Origin: Bradyrhizobium agreste
GTDB lineage: Bacteria > Pseudomonadota > Alphaproteobacteria > Rhizobiales > Xanthobacteraceae
Direction: 5' to 3'
Length of the DNA stretch: 64,000 bases
Assembly: GCF_016031625.1 (NCBI RefSeq)
Contig: NZ_JACCHP010000007.1
Location: 62,001-126,000, forward strand
The notes below the pieces were generated by a model. It was not told the origin of the DNA. It made no database searches and worked only from the letters and a program-made list of their open reading frames with translations. Made by a program: the position numbers and the translations under genes. Positions 44,140 through 54,581 of the stretch are shown here, piece by piece; the first letter of the stretch is position 1, and each line of letters opens with the position of its first letter.

Positions 44140-44224
44140 GTCATTGCGAGGAGCTGATGCGACGAAGCAATCCAGTCTACCGCCGCGAAAGGCATTCTGG
44201 ATTGCTTCGCTTGCGCTCGCAATG
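44140..44224. repeat. Palindromic repeat, family G (GTCATTGCGAGGAGC...GCTCGCAATG)
   Basis: Arms with CATTGCGAG at one side and CTCGCAATG at the other, and an internal GAAGCAATCCAG / CTGGATTGCTTC pair. One copy here. Confidence 0.85.
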
Positions 44225-44245
44225 CCGGTGTGGAGGAGGTGCGCG

Positions 44246-44476
44246 TCACCGCCCGTTGGCGCGCAACAGCCTCTCGCCGCCGTCCGTCACGGCAATGACG
44301 AGCCCAAGGCCTGGCCGAGTCTCGCGCGCGACGTAGCCGCGCTCGGCGGCGTCCTCCCAGATGGTGAGGCGCGGGCACGAGGTCTTCCAGGTCGCGAGCA
44401 CCTCGGCGTAAGCGCGCGGCTCGCGCGCGACCCATTCGACGAAGTCCAGCACCAGCGGATCGGCGGTCTCGCTCAT
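44246..44476 (-). CDS. Small winged-helix-like protein, 76 aa
   Basis: ATG at 44476, which overlaps the TauE stop (ATGA), preceded by GGGAGG. The sequence LVLDFVEWVAREPRAYAEVL, then WKTSCPRLTIWEDAAERG, then VIAVTDGGERLLRANGR reads like three helices and a two-strand wing, as in small wHTH proteins. Translation is coupled to the exporter gene. Function unknown; a regulator or adapter of the exporter is a guess. Confidence 0.65.
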   Translation of the reverse strand: MSETADPLVLDFVEWVAREPRAYAEVLATWKTSCPRLTIWEDAAERGYVARETRPGLGLVIAVTDGGERLLRANGR

Positions 44477-45252
44477 TGCAAACCTCCCTTGTCGAAGGCG
44501 GCCAGAACCGGCGCACGCAGCAACAGCCAGCCGCCATGGGCGATGTAGTAGCAGGCGATCGTGGTGATCAGCTTGTTCGACCAGGCGATGAACTGCTGGT
44601 CGGTCATGGCTTCGAGAATGCGCCGCGCCAGCGTGGTGCCGAGCATCGAGGCTGCGACCGCGACGACGGCGAGCACGGGATCGAGGCTCGCGGCCTGGTC
44701 GATGATGCCGCCGAAATAAATCAGCTTGGTGAAATGGCTGACGAGCTGGCACATCGCCTTCGTCGCCACCTTCTCGCGCCGGCCGAAATCGCCACCGAGG
44801 AAAAAGGTGTCGAGCAGCGGGCCGGAGACGCCGGTCATCAGCATCAGGCCCATGCACATCGTGCCGTAGACCGTGCCCTGCCAGAGACGGTCGGGATCCG
44901 GCTTGACGTTCGCGGGCAGGAGCCGCGCCATGAACGGGGTGATGCCGAGCAGCAGCAGCGCCGTCGGCTTGTCCGGCACGTAGCGGGTCAGCGACCAGGC
45001 GGCGAGCGCCACAGTCGCGCCGACCATGTAGTTCGCCACCGGCCGCCAGCGGATATGCGCCCGCCACAGGAACGCGCGCCACCCGTTCGACGCCATCTGC
45101 GTGATCGCATGCAGCACCATGGCGGTCGGCAGCGGCATCAGGGCCAGCAGCACGCCGATCAGGATCAGCCCGCCCGCCATGCCGAACAGCCCGGACAGGA
45201 ACGCCGTGGCCACCATCAGCAATCCGAGGGCAGCGATCATGATGGGGGTCAC
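44473..45252 (-). CDS. TauE/SafE family sulfite-exporter-type permease
   Basis: 259 aa from GTG at 45252 with AGGAG nine bases before; ATG at 45240 is the alternative. Eight or so hydrophobic helices (ALGLLMVATAFLSGLFGMAGG, LLLLGITPFMARLLP, IAWSNKLITTIACYYIAHGG) and the internal symmetry of this family. The family exports sulfoacetate, sulfite or other sulfonates, or moves unknown anions. Coupled to a winged-helix-like protein downstream and divergent from a LysR regulator 154 bases away, which may control it. Confidence 0.85.
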   Translation of the reverse strand: MTPIMIAALGLLMVATAFLSGLFGMAGGLILIGVLLALMPLPTAMVLHAITQMASNGWRAFLWRAHIRWRPVANYMVGATVALAAWSLTRYVPDKPTALLLLGITPFMARLLPANVKPDPDRLWQGTVYGTMCMGLMLMTGVSGPLLDTFFLGGDFGRREKVATKAMCQLVSHFTKLIYFGGIIDQAASLDPVLAVVAVAASMLGTTLARRILEAMTDQQFIAWSNKLITTIACYYIAHGGWLLLRAPVLAAFDKGGLQ

Positions 45253-45296
45253 GAGGGCAATCTCCTGAGAGCGGGTGAGGAACGCAAACTGTTTCA

Positions 45297-45330
45297 CTCC
45301 CTCGCCCCGCAAGCGGGGAGAGGCGAAGGG
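45297..45330. repeat. Repeat family A, short arm
   Basis: ACTCCCTCGCCCCGCAAGCG then GGGAGAGG, between the TauE and LysR genes. Confidence 0.6.
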
Positions 45331-45405
45331 AACGTGCCTCGCTTGCGCGTTTTCCGCAAACTGAGTTATCTTGCCCTGGCATCAGCTTTCCTGAGGGTGG
45401 GTCAT

Positions 45406-46320
45406 TTGCGGCGGCTGCTGTTTCTCAACGGCATCAAGGCGTTCGAGGCGGCAGCGCGGACCGGCAGCTTTGCTGCGGCCGGGCTGGAGCTGAGCGTGTC
45501 GGCGGCCGCCGTCAGCCGCATGGTGCATTTGCTCGAAGAGCGGCTCGGCGTCGCCTTGTTCGAGCGCAAGGCCAATCGTCTGGTGCTGACGCAGGCCGGC
45601 CGCGCCTATCAGGGCGGGTTGACCCCGATCTTCGATGCGCTGGCGAGCCTCACCGCGCAGGTGACGGCGCCTGCAAGCGTGCGCGTGCTCACCATTGGCG
45701 TCGGTCACACCTTTGCGATGCGCTGGCTGATCCCGCGCCTGTCGGAGTTTCGCAGCGAGGAGCCGGACATCGAGGTGCGCTTCACCACCGGCGGCGCCGC
45801 GGTGCCGTTTGGCGAGGACTGGAGCTGCGGCATCAAGCTCGGGACCGGCGACTGGCCCGGCCTCGTCGCCGAGCCGCTGTTCGCCGGCGACCTCACCCCC
45901 GTCTGCGTGCCGCGCCTCGCCGCCGGATTGAAGCGCCCGGCCGACCTGAAGGGACCGAGCCTGATCCGCGTCGCGCACTCACCCGAGGACTGGCCGATCT
46001 GGCTGAAGGCAGCGGGCACGGCTCGGATCAATGCGCGCGGGCCCGAGTTCCAGTTCTACGGCCAGGCGCTGCAGGCTGCGGCCGACGGGCTCGGCATCGC
46101 CATGGGTATCCGCCCCTATATTGACGACGATCTCGCCGCCGGCCGGCTGGTGGCGCCGTTCGACCTGTCAGTGCCCAAAGGCATGCGCTGGTATCTCGTC
46201 TATCGCAGCTTCCAGACCGAGCAGCGCGACTTTGCCGCCTTCCGCCGCTGGATCATGCGGGCGGCGTCGGAACCCGCCGCCCGGCCGCGTAAGATCGGCC
46301 GTGCCGCAGCGCGGAACTGA
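45406..46320 (+). CDS. LysR family transcriptional regulator
   Basis: 304 aa from TTG at 45406 (GAGGGTGG just upstream); GTG at 45397 is the alternative, and no ATG is available. The N-terminus is a classic LysR HTH: FLNGIKAFEAAARTGSFAAA, then VSAAAVSRMVHLLEERLGV, LFERKANRLVLTQAG. The C-terminal substrate domain starts RVLTIGVGHTFAMRWLIPRL and ends in a polar tail. Close in type to GcvA. Divergent from the TauE exporter gene with 153 bases between, so local control is likely. Inducer unknown. Confidence 0.88.
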   Translation: MRRLLFLNGIKAFEAAARTGSFAAAGLELSVSAAAVSRMVHLLEERLGVALFERKANRLVLTQAGRAYQGGLTPIFDALASLTAQVTAPASVRVLTIGVGHTFAMRWLIPRLSEFRSEEPDIEVRFTTGGAAVPFGEDWSCGIKLGTGDWPGLVAEPLFAGDLTPVCVPRLAAGLKRPADLKGPSLIRVAHSPEDWPIWLKAAGTARINARGPEFQFYGQALQAAADGLGIAMGIRPYIDDDLAAGRLVAPFDLSVPKGMRWYLVYRSFQTEQRDFAAFRRWIMRAASEPAARPRKIGRAAARN

Positions 46321-46423
46321 CGCCGGGCGGCAAAAAAGCCGCCTGCTTGTGAACGGCTTCACATCCCAAAATCCGCAAGCGTGGTCTTCTGACCCTCCGA
46401 AAAGAAACGTGGGACCTACACTC

Positions 46424-46645
46424 ATGACGACCCTCTACGACGGCTTTGACATCGAATCCTTTGAAGCTGGCAAGGGGCTGTGGCACGCGCGGATCCGCCG
46501 TGCCGATCTCAGCCCGGTGGCCATCGACGGCGTGCTGTTTCCGGCCATGGAAGTCGGCTTCGCCTGGCCCGATCGCGATGCCGCGATTGCCGATGCCAAG
46601 CACCACATCGATCGCTTCCGGCGGCGGGCCGGCGACGACAGATAG
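46424..46645 (+). CDS. Small hypothetical protein, 73 aa
   Basis: ATG at 46424; the site upstream (ACGTGGGACC) is weak. Sequence: YDGFDIESFEAGKGLWHARI, then VEVGFAWPD-type strands, then a helix (DRDAAIADAKHHIDRF). The strand-helix layout resembles many small rhizobial proteins of 70 residues, with conserved W and acidic residues. Followed by another small gene 52 bases away on the same strand. Function unknown. Confidence 0.55.
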   Translation: MTTLYDGFDIESFEAGKGLWHARIRRADLSPVAIDGVLFPAMEVGFAWPDRDAAIADAKHHIDRFRRRAGDDR

Positions 46646-46697
46646 GCGATCCGCAGGCGGACCAGACGACAGGGCGGCGCAAAGGGGGAAACCGGAC

Positions 46698-46925
46698 GTG
46701 TCCTTCATCGAAACCGACGCGGCGCAGCCGCGGATCTACGCCCGCGCAGTACTGTCCAACTGCCCGGAATGCGACGGCGATCTCGCGGTGCTCCGCGTGA
46801 TCGGCGGCCGCGCCGGATGCGAGTACTGGGCGATGCACTGCACCGAGTGCGGCGGCATTCATCTCGACATCCTCGAGCCGAATGTGAGCGCCGGAGACGA
46901 CGAGGGGCCGCTGCCGGCGGCGTGA
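46698..46925 (+). CDS. Zinc-ribbon-like small protein, 75 aa
   Basis: GTG at 46698 after AAGGGGGAA. C-P-E-C near residue 22 and C-T-E-C near 50 (both C-x2-C) make a plausible zinc ribbon, with a VLRVIGGRAGCEYWAMH segment between and an acidic tail. No enzyme motif. A longer frame upstream is not supported. Function unknown. Confidence 0.6.
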   Translation: MSFIETDAAQPRIYARAVLSNCPECDGDLAVLRVIGGRAGCEYWAMHCTECGGIHLDILEPNVSAGDDEGPLPAA

Positions 46926-47018
46926 ACCGCAAGGCTGCTGCCAACCTGCTGTCAGCAGCCTGCGTGGCCGCGGGCATTCGCCCTTTATCGCAGGGCGGAC
47001 TCGTCCCATATTCGCCTC

Positions 47019-49931
<2,913 letters not shown>

Positions 49932-49968
49932 GCGCGTAGGTTCATCCGCGACTTTCGTGGTTATGGAG

Positions 49969-50023
49969 TCTCAGATGCGCAATTGCGCATCATAGTTCGC
50001 CGCTCTGCGGCGCCCCGGAATGA
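49969..50023. repeat. Palindromic repeat, family R1, half element
   Basis: Only the right arm: TCTCAGATGCGCAATTGCGC through to CCCCGGAATGA. No GTCATTCCGG arm is present upstream, so this is a broken copy. Confidence 0.8.
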
Positions 50024-50042
50024 TACGAGGAGAGATTATCCC

Positions 50043-50429
50043 TCACCCCACGCTCGCCGTCACGACCGCCATCACCGACAGCAGCAGCACGATCGTTACC
50101 AGCTGCAGCGAGGCTACCGGCTGGGTGCGCCAGGCGGTGATCTTGTCGGAGAGCGACAAATGAGCCTCGAAGAATTTCGGCTCGTAGACGGTCTTGAACA
50201 GGTGCGGGAAGCTCGGACCCAAGGTCACGGCCAGCATCGCGTGGGCGAGCGAGGCAACCGCGACGAAGATGGCGACGCCGGGATCGCCGACGAGGTCGTG
50301 GTCGCCGCAGAGCTTGAGCAGGAAGGCCGCAGCGGCGAAGGTCGGGAAGCTCTGCAGGGTCGCGGTCAGCGCGAGGCCTTCGAGCGCGTTATGCAGGCGG
50401 GACTTTCTGGCGGTGGCGATGGCGGCCAT
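50043..50429 (-). CDS. Membrane protein of unknown function, 128 aa
   Basis: ATG at 50429 after GGGAGACG. Three hydrophobic segments: FPTFAAAAFLLKLCG (near 35), VAIFVAVASLAHAMLAVTL (near 55) and LQLVTIVLLLSVMAVVTASV at the C-terminus. A polar loop (PHLFKTVYEPKFFEAHLSLS) lies between. The pattern is conserved-looking but I do not recognise the family. It lies alone between a repeat and an intergenic tract. Confidence 0.6.
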   Translation of the reverse strand: MAAIATARKSRLHNALEGLALTATLQSFPTFAAAAFLLKLCGDHDLVGDPGVAIFVAVASLAHAMLAVTLGPSFPHLFKTVYEPKFFEAHLSLSDKITAWRTQPVASLQLVTIVLLLSVMAVVTASVG

Positions 50430-50578
50430 GGCACGTCTCCCTGATGACACGCCGATGACAGTAGTCGCCGCGCCGGTGGGGTGATGTGAGATGGGTCACG
50501 CGGCGCGGCGGCTTCGCCTCCCCCGCCTGCGGCAGGACTATCGCGTTTGGCCCTTTGCGCGAGCTGAGCGCGCGCCTC

Positions 50579-50744
50579 GTCCTTCGAGACGACCGCGGAG
50601 CCTGTCATCGGGCCGCGCTTCGCGCGGACCCGGTGGCGGTCTCCTCGGGATGAGGCTAAGCAGCATCGGAGCCCGTTGAAAACTGGCGCAGCACCCTCGA
50701 TCCTCATCCTGACGGCCCGCCAACGGCGGGCGTCTCGAAGGATG
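50579..50744. repeat. Palindromic repeat, family C
   Basis: Starts GTCCTTCGAGACG, ends CGTCTCGAAGGATGG, with CTCCTCGGGATGAGG and ATCCTCATCCTGACGG inside. Longer than the copy at 4811. Confidence 0.85.
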
Positions 50745-50911
50745 GCCACGGGCGAGACATCGTGCAGTTCGACATGGCGGTGTTCTACAGCTTCCGCGGT
50801 GGACTGGTGGCGGAGATCCGCGAGATCATCGATTCCTACGACCTGGTGCAACAGGTGCTGGAGCGGGAGATCGGACCGCTGATCGCGGGGGTGCGGATGG
50901 ATGGGGTGTAG
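50744..50911 (+). pseudogene. Truncated NTF2/SnoaL-like gene, C-terminal fragment
   Basis: Open frame from 50741 to TAG at 50909-50911 reads GRDIVQFDMAVFYSFRGGLV then AEIREIIDSYDLVQQVLERE. This matches the last two strands and the C-terminal helix of the NTF2-like gene at 51281 (LISMRVLIDTFDLVEQALGR). There is no start or N-terminal half; the sequence to the left is a family C repeat. It looks like a paralogue destroyed by repeat insertion or deletion. Confidence 0.65.
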
Positions 50912-50931
50912 AGGCTATGCGGGCGTCCTTA

Positions 50932-51066
50932 CCTCTCCCCGCTTGCGGGGAGAGGTCGGATCGCTCTTGCGATCCGGGTGAGGGGGTACAGGTCCATCAG
51001 CCATCTCACGTGCGGAGAGAGGCCCCTCACCCCAGCCCTCTCCCCGTAAGAACGGGGCGAGGGAGC
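50932..51066. repeat. Palindromic repeat, family A
   Basis: CCTCTCCCCGCTTGCGGGGA at the left and CCCTCTCCCCGTAAGAACGG at the right, with GGATCG...CGATCCGGGTGAGGGGG inside. Confidence 0.85.
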
Positions 51067-51185
51067 GCACCGACCGCGGCGACTGGCAGAGACCGGCAAA
51101 TTACGGGGTTCTATTGCAAATCTCACAAAATCCGTTCAATTGTGCATTGCGAAAACGTGAATTGCGTTTTGGCCGAAATCTGCTA

Positions 51186-51203
51186 ATTTGTGCGTATACA
51201 AAT
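51186..51203. promoter_or_regulatory. Palindrome ATTTGT-N6-ACAAAT upstream of NTF2-like gene
   Basis: ATTTGTGCGTATACAAAT lies 78 bases before the start at 51281 inside an AT-rich tract (from 51110). The TTGT-N6-ACAA pattern is like operators of GntR/FadR-type regulators. It is the only candidate seen near that gene. Confidence 0.35.
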
Positions 51204-51280
51204 GAATTGAGCCCCGGCGCCTGACTGCGCGTGGGGTTGTTTGCCGTTTTTCCGTAAAGCCAGCTTCAGGACTGCCCCAA

Positions 51281-51721
51281 ATGACAGAGCACAGCCTCTG
51301 GCGTTTCTCGCGCGCGTTGCACCGCGCGATCAACGACCGGCATTTCAGGGATATCGAGGCCTTGATCGACGAGGACGTCGAATGGGCGCTCTACGGCCCG
51401 ATCGACATGTTTCCGTTCCTCGGCGCGCGCCAGGGCAAGGATGCCGTGCTCGACGTCATCCGCCAGCTCGCCGACAATTTCCACATCCGCCGCTTCGACC
51501 GCGAGAGCATCATGCTGGGCGTCGATTCCGCCGCCTCGATGCTGCGCTATTCGCTGACGGCGCTCGATTCCAACAAGCCGATCAGCTTGCGCGTGGCGCA
51601 ATTCGCCCAGTTCAAGGCCGGCAAGCTGATCAGCATGCGGGTGCTGATCGACACCTTCGACCTGGTCGAGCAGGCACTCGGCCGCGCCATTCATCTGCCG
51701 AAGATGACCAGCGTCGGCTAG
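51281..51721 (+). CDS. SnoaL-like / NTF2-fold protein
   Basis: 146 aa, ATG at 51281. The N-terminal helix (RFSRALHRAINDRHFRDIEAL), the DEDVEWALYGPIDMFPFLGA segment, and the strand pairs (SLRVAQFAQFKAGKLI then SMRVLIDTFDLVEQALG) fit the NTF2 cone. Acid and aromatic residues line the predicted pocket, as in limonene-epoxide or ketosteroid isomerase relatives. It has its own AT-rich upstream tract. A truncated relative lies 370 bases upstream. Ligand or activity unknown. Confidence 0.8.
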   Translation: MTEHSLWRFSRALHRAINDRHFRDIEALIDEDVEWALYGPIDMFPFLGARQGKDAVLDVIRQLADNFHIRRFDRESIMLGVDSAASMLRYSLTALDSNKPISLRVAQFAQFKAGKLISMRVLIDTFDLVEQALGRAIHLPKMTSVG

Positions 51722-51800
51722 TGCATGAGCCGAAAAAGTGCGAGGCGGTTTTCCGAAAAGATCACGCGCAAACAACAACCTGGAGCGCGATGATCATCGC
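51722..51800. repeat. Dispersed repeat, family H (TTTTCCGAAAAGATCA)
   Basis: Resembles the widely copied rhizobial element with GCATGATCC, GGTTTTCCGAAAAGATCATG and an AGCGCGATGA tail. One copy in this window. Confidence 0.7.
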
Positions 51801-52067
51801 GCTTCAGGGGACGCCAACGGGTCCCGCTGTTCGGGACCGATGACGCGGCGATCGCGACGTCCTGGCCTCCAGCCCCGCCGGATGCCGTCGCATCACGAGC
51901 TCGTCATCGGGCGCGCGCCTTTCGCGCGGCCCGTTGGTTCGCGTCCACTTGCGAACCGCCACAATTCCGCAACGATAGATCGGCACTTTCAGCGTCGGAA
52001 TGGCGCATGGTCAGTGCAGCCGCTATAGAGGAGCGGACAGCATGCGCTGGGGTTCGTGGGCAGGACG
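51722..52067. other. Intergenic region with dispersed repeat
   Basis: Begins directly at the stop of the NTF2-like gene with a widespread rhizobial element (AAAAAGTGCGAGGCGGTTTT, CCGAAAAGATCACGCGCAAA, then GAGCGCGATGATC) up to about 51800. The rest, to 52067, shows no gene or strong structure. Confidence 0.6.
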
Positions 52068-52976
52068 ATGGAATTCTCGACAGGGTTTGGCTGGACCAGG
52101 CTGCCATTGCTGGCGGCCGCATTCATCCTGGGCTCGGTGCTGACGTTACAGGCGCAGATCGTTCCGCCTTTCTCCTTACCGGCATCCGACGACGAGGTCG
52201 AGGCGGCGGAAGCCCCCGAGGTCAATGATCCCGACATCATGAAGGGCATCGACGTCGACAAACTCGACTGGAGTCAGCTCGCGGTCGATGCGGGGACCGG
52301 CATCGACCCGATGGCCGCCAAGAAGCGCGCCCAGGCCGCCGCCAGGGAAGGGCTCGACTGGTCGTCGAACGCCAATGCCAACGGCTCCTCGGCGGTGACC
52401 GTGAAGCAATCCGTGTCCTCGTTCTGGGATGCGCGGATCGGCGCCGACATGACGGTGGCGAGCGAGCCGAGGACGATGTCCGAGCTGCTGGCGCAGAAGG
52501 CCAGCAACGGCGGCAGCCTGCCGCAATCCTCGGGCAGCGCCTGGGCGACGGCAACCGCGCCGGGCGCGGGCGCGATCTGGGACAAGACCGCGGTGGAAGC
52601 CAGGGTCGATCCCGGCGCCGAGCACAGCAAGATCGGGGCGTCACTGACCAAATCGGTGCCGCTGTCGGGCGACACCTCCCTGACGCTGCAGAACGGCTAC
52701 AGCGTCAACCAGCAAGGCACCACAGCGGTCCCCGGCATCGGCGGCCACGTCACGCGCAATTACGAGACCGACCAGAGCGCCAAGGTCACCGTGACCGACA
52801 CGGGCACCAGCATCATCGCCGGCCAGACGCTGTCGACCACCGACGACAAATGGCTGCGCAAGCTCGGCGCGGAGCAGAAGCTGTTCGACAACGTCACCGT
52901 ATCAGGCTCGGTCGGCGAGACCCCGCAAGGCACGCTGAACAAGAGCGTGACGGCGGGCTTCAAGAAGAGCTGGTAG
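52068..52976 (+). CDS. Secreted outer-membrane-like protein
   Basis: 302 aa from ATG at 52068 (GGCAGGA upstream; GTG at 52056 is an alternative). Signal-anchor residues 10-28 (LPLLAAAFILGSVLTLQA), an acidic Pro-rich linker, then a Ser/Ala/Thr-rich mature region with many short strands (TSLTLQNGYSVNQ, AKVTVTDTGTS). The C-terminus VTAGFKKSW ends in an aromatic residue, as for outer-membrane barrels. I do not recognise the family. Followed within 6 bases by a family A repeat. Confidence 0.6.
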   Translation: MEFSTGFGWTRLPLLAAAFILGSVLTLQAQIVPPFSLPASDDEVEAAEAPEVNDPDIMKGIDVDKLDWSQLAVDAGTGIDPMAAKKRAQAAAREGLDWSSNANANGSSAVTVKQSVSSFWDARIGADMTVASEPRTMSELLAQKASNGGSLPQSSGSAWATATAPGAGAIWDKTAVEARVDPGAEHSKIGASLTKSVPLSGDTSLTLQNGYSVNQQGTTAVPGIGGHVTRNYETDQSAKVTVTDTGTSIIAGQTLSTTDDKWLRKLGAEQKLFDNVTVSGSVGETPQGTLNKSVTAGFKKSW

Positions 52977-52981
52977 CGTTG

Positions 52982-53149
52982 CCTCTCCCCGCGTGCGGGG
53001 AGAGGCCGGAATTTGCGACAGCAAATTCCGGGTGAGGGGGACTCTCCGCGAGTCCAACTCTCACCGTGATCGCGGCAGCAGCCCCTCACCCCACCCTCTC
53101 AGCGCGAGCGGAGCTCGTCGCGGCTCCGTAAGAACGGGGCGAGGGAGTG
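52982..53149. repeat. Palindromic repeat, family A
   Basis: CCTCTCCCCGCGTGCGGGGA at the left, with GGAATTTGCGACAGCAAATT in the middle and a GTAAGAACGGGGCGAGGGAG right arm that has been expanded by GCGAGCGGAGCTCGTCGCGG. Confidence 0.85.
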
Positions 53150-53358
53150 AAGCACCGGCCGAGCCGCGCACTCACCTCGCCGCAGCCCCAATTCACACTC
53201 CACTAACCATACGCCACGGCAAAACCCCCGAATCGTCCGGCCTTGCCGCATCTCGGCCCATTTGCGGTCAAAATCGGACGCCCTGATGCGGCTTGCCTCA
53301 CAGACGTCGTCGTGCGGGGGACACTCGCGCTGCGCTCAACGCGAACAGGGGAACAACG

Positions 53359-53781
53359 ATGAACGCCATGCGTCCTGAAAAGGTCGAAGCCACCGAGACC
53401 GAAACGGTCGACACCAACCTCGCCGCCGTGACCGAGGTCGAAGCCGGCATCCGCGACTTCGTCCGCAACGACATCGCCTATCTGCGCCGTCCGGCGTCTA
53501 GCACCACCGACGCGCCGCCGCTCGATCCGAGCGCCGAAGCCACCGTCAACAACGTCAATTCGCTGATCCAGCGCGTCGCCGGCACCTCGCTCGCCGAGAT
53601 CGAGAATTTGATCTCCGAGCTCGAGAGCCTGCGCGACCTGCTCCACGCCGAAGGCCAGCGCGTCCAGCGCGAGATCTCCGGCTACGCCCAGCTCAGCCAG
53701 GCCGCGATGAAGTCGACCCGCATGATCGCCGACAACGTCGCGCAGTGGAAACGCGCCGCCGACGGCCTGCGCAACAGCTGA
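53359..53781 (+). CDS. Coiled-coil-rich hypothetical protein, 140 aa
   Basis: ATG at 53359 after GGGGAAC. No signal peptide. Residues 20-60 are acidic and Pro-containing; residues 75-140 form an amphipathic helical pair (SLAEIENLISELESLRDLLH and QRVQREISGYAQLSQAAMKS), a probable coiled coil. The tail DNVAQWKRAADGL is also helical. Looks like a small structural or adapter protein. Family not recognised. Confidence 0.55.
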   Translation: MNAMRPEKVEATETETVDTNLAAVTEVEAGIRDFVRNDIAYLRRPASSTTDAPPLDPSAEATVNNVNSLIQRVAGTSLAEIENLISELESLRDLLHAEGQRVQREISGYAQLSQAAMKSTRMIADNVAQWKRAADGLRNS

Positions 53782-53845
53782 TCGCCCGCAACCCATCATT
53801 GGCTACCGCGTTCCGGAAGGGACGCGGCGGTTTTGATTTGGGTGG

Positions 53846-53985
53846 TCTCGTGCCCCGGACGCGATGCGGCACGCAGTGACGCGTCGCGGAGCCGGGGCCC
53901 ATGTCTCAGCATTTCTCCAGTGTGGCCACTGGGTCCCGGCTCTGCGCAGCAGCGTTGCACGCTGCAGCGCGTCCGGGACACGAGA
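53846..53985. repeat. Palindromic repeat, family E
   Basis: TCTCGTGCCCCGGACGCG left, CGCGTCCGGGACACGAGA right. Inner GGAGCCGGGGCCCATG / TGGGTCCCGGCTCTGC pair. Confidence 0.9.
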
Positions 53986-54066
53986 CTCCGCTTTGAACCC
54001 GCAGCCCCTCCCCGGCGACCAACGCCAAGCGCCCGTGCAGTCATGGCCGGGCTCAGGGGACATGTC

Positions 54067-54204
54067 ATGGAAAGCATTCGGCCCGACACCACGGACCCGA
54101 TCCCGTTGCGGCCTGCGCCGAATCAATTCGGCACGATCATGCTGCGTTTTGTCGGGCTGCTGGCGGTCGCGATCGCCATCCTGGCGTTCGTCTATAGCCG
54201 CTGA
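54067..54204 (+). CDS. Small membrane protein, 45 aa
   Basis: ATG at 54067, with AGGGGAC upstream. The polar first half (Pro/Thr/Asp) is followed by a single hydrophobic helix (MLRFVGLLAVAIAILAFVYS) ending in Arg. It converges with the micro-gene at 54243-54386. Function unknown. Confidence 0.5.
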   Translation: MESIRPDTTDPIPLRPAPNQFGTIMLRFVGLLAVAIAILAFVYSR

Positions 54205-54242
54205 GCTGCGGCCGGATGCCGGCCGCGATCGTTAACGGATTC

Positions 54243-54386
54243 CTACTGGGCTTCCGAGGTCGAGGCTTCCAGCGTGTAGGCGCCATCGGCATAGCCCTTC
54301 ACCACCATGCCGGCGACCAGCATCACGGCCAGCGTCGCGGTTGCGAAGATGAATCCAACAAATTTGAGTGCGCCGCGATCAGCCAT
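54243..54386 (-). CDS. Small membrane protein, 47 aa
   Basis: ATG at 54386 after GGGGACGAGGACC. Residues 8-27 are one hydrophobic span (KFVGFIFATATLAVMLVAGM), followed by VVKGYADGAYTLEASTSEAQ in the exterior or periplasm. Its 3' end faces the 54067 gene, 38 bases apart. Function unknown. Confidence 0.55.
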   Translation of the reverse strand: MADRGALKFVGFIFATATLAVMLVAGMVVKGYADGAYTLEASTSEAQ

Positions 54387-54581
54387 GGTCCTCGTCCCCT
54401 GTCGTCTGCCAATTCGTTTCAAATAGACAGCGACAGGTTCATAATTAGTTAGCAACTCACTGGTTCCGCCAAAACGCGGGGTCACCAATGTTGCGCAGGC
54501 TTATGGCAGCGACCCGGAATCGCGTCCATAGCGCGCGGGCAACACTCGCGCACTCATTTGCCCAATCATCTTGGAACGGAT

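Larger units (their letters stand above)
50430..51280. other. Intergenic tract with repeats and a gene remnant
   Basis: Holds the family C repeat (50579-50744), a truncated NTF2-like frame (50744-50911), a family A repeat (50932-51066) and an AT-rich promoter for the gene at 51281. Confidence 0.7.
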
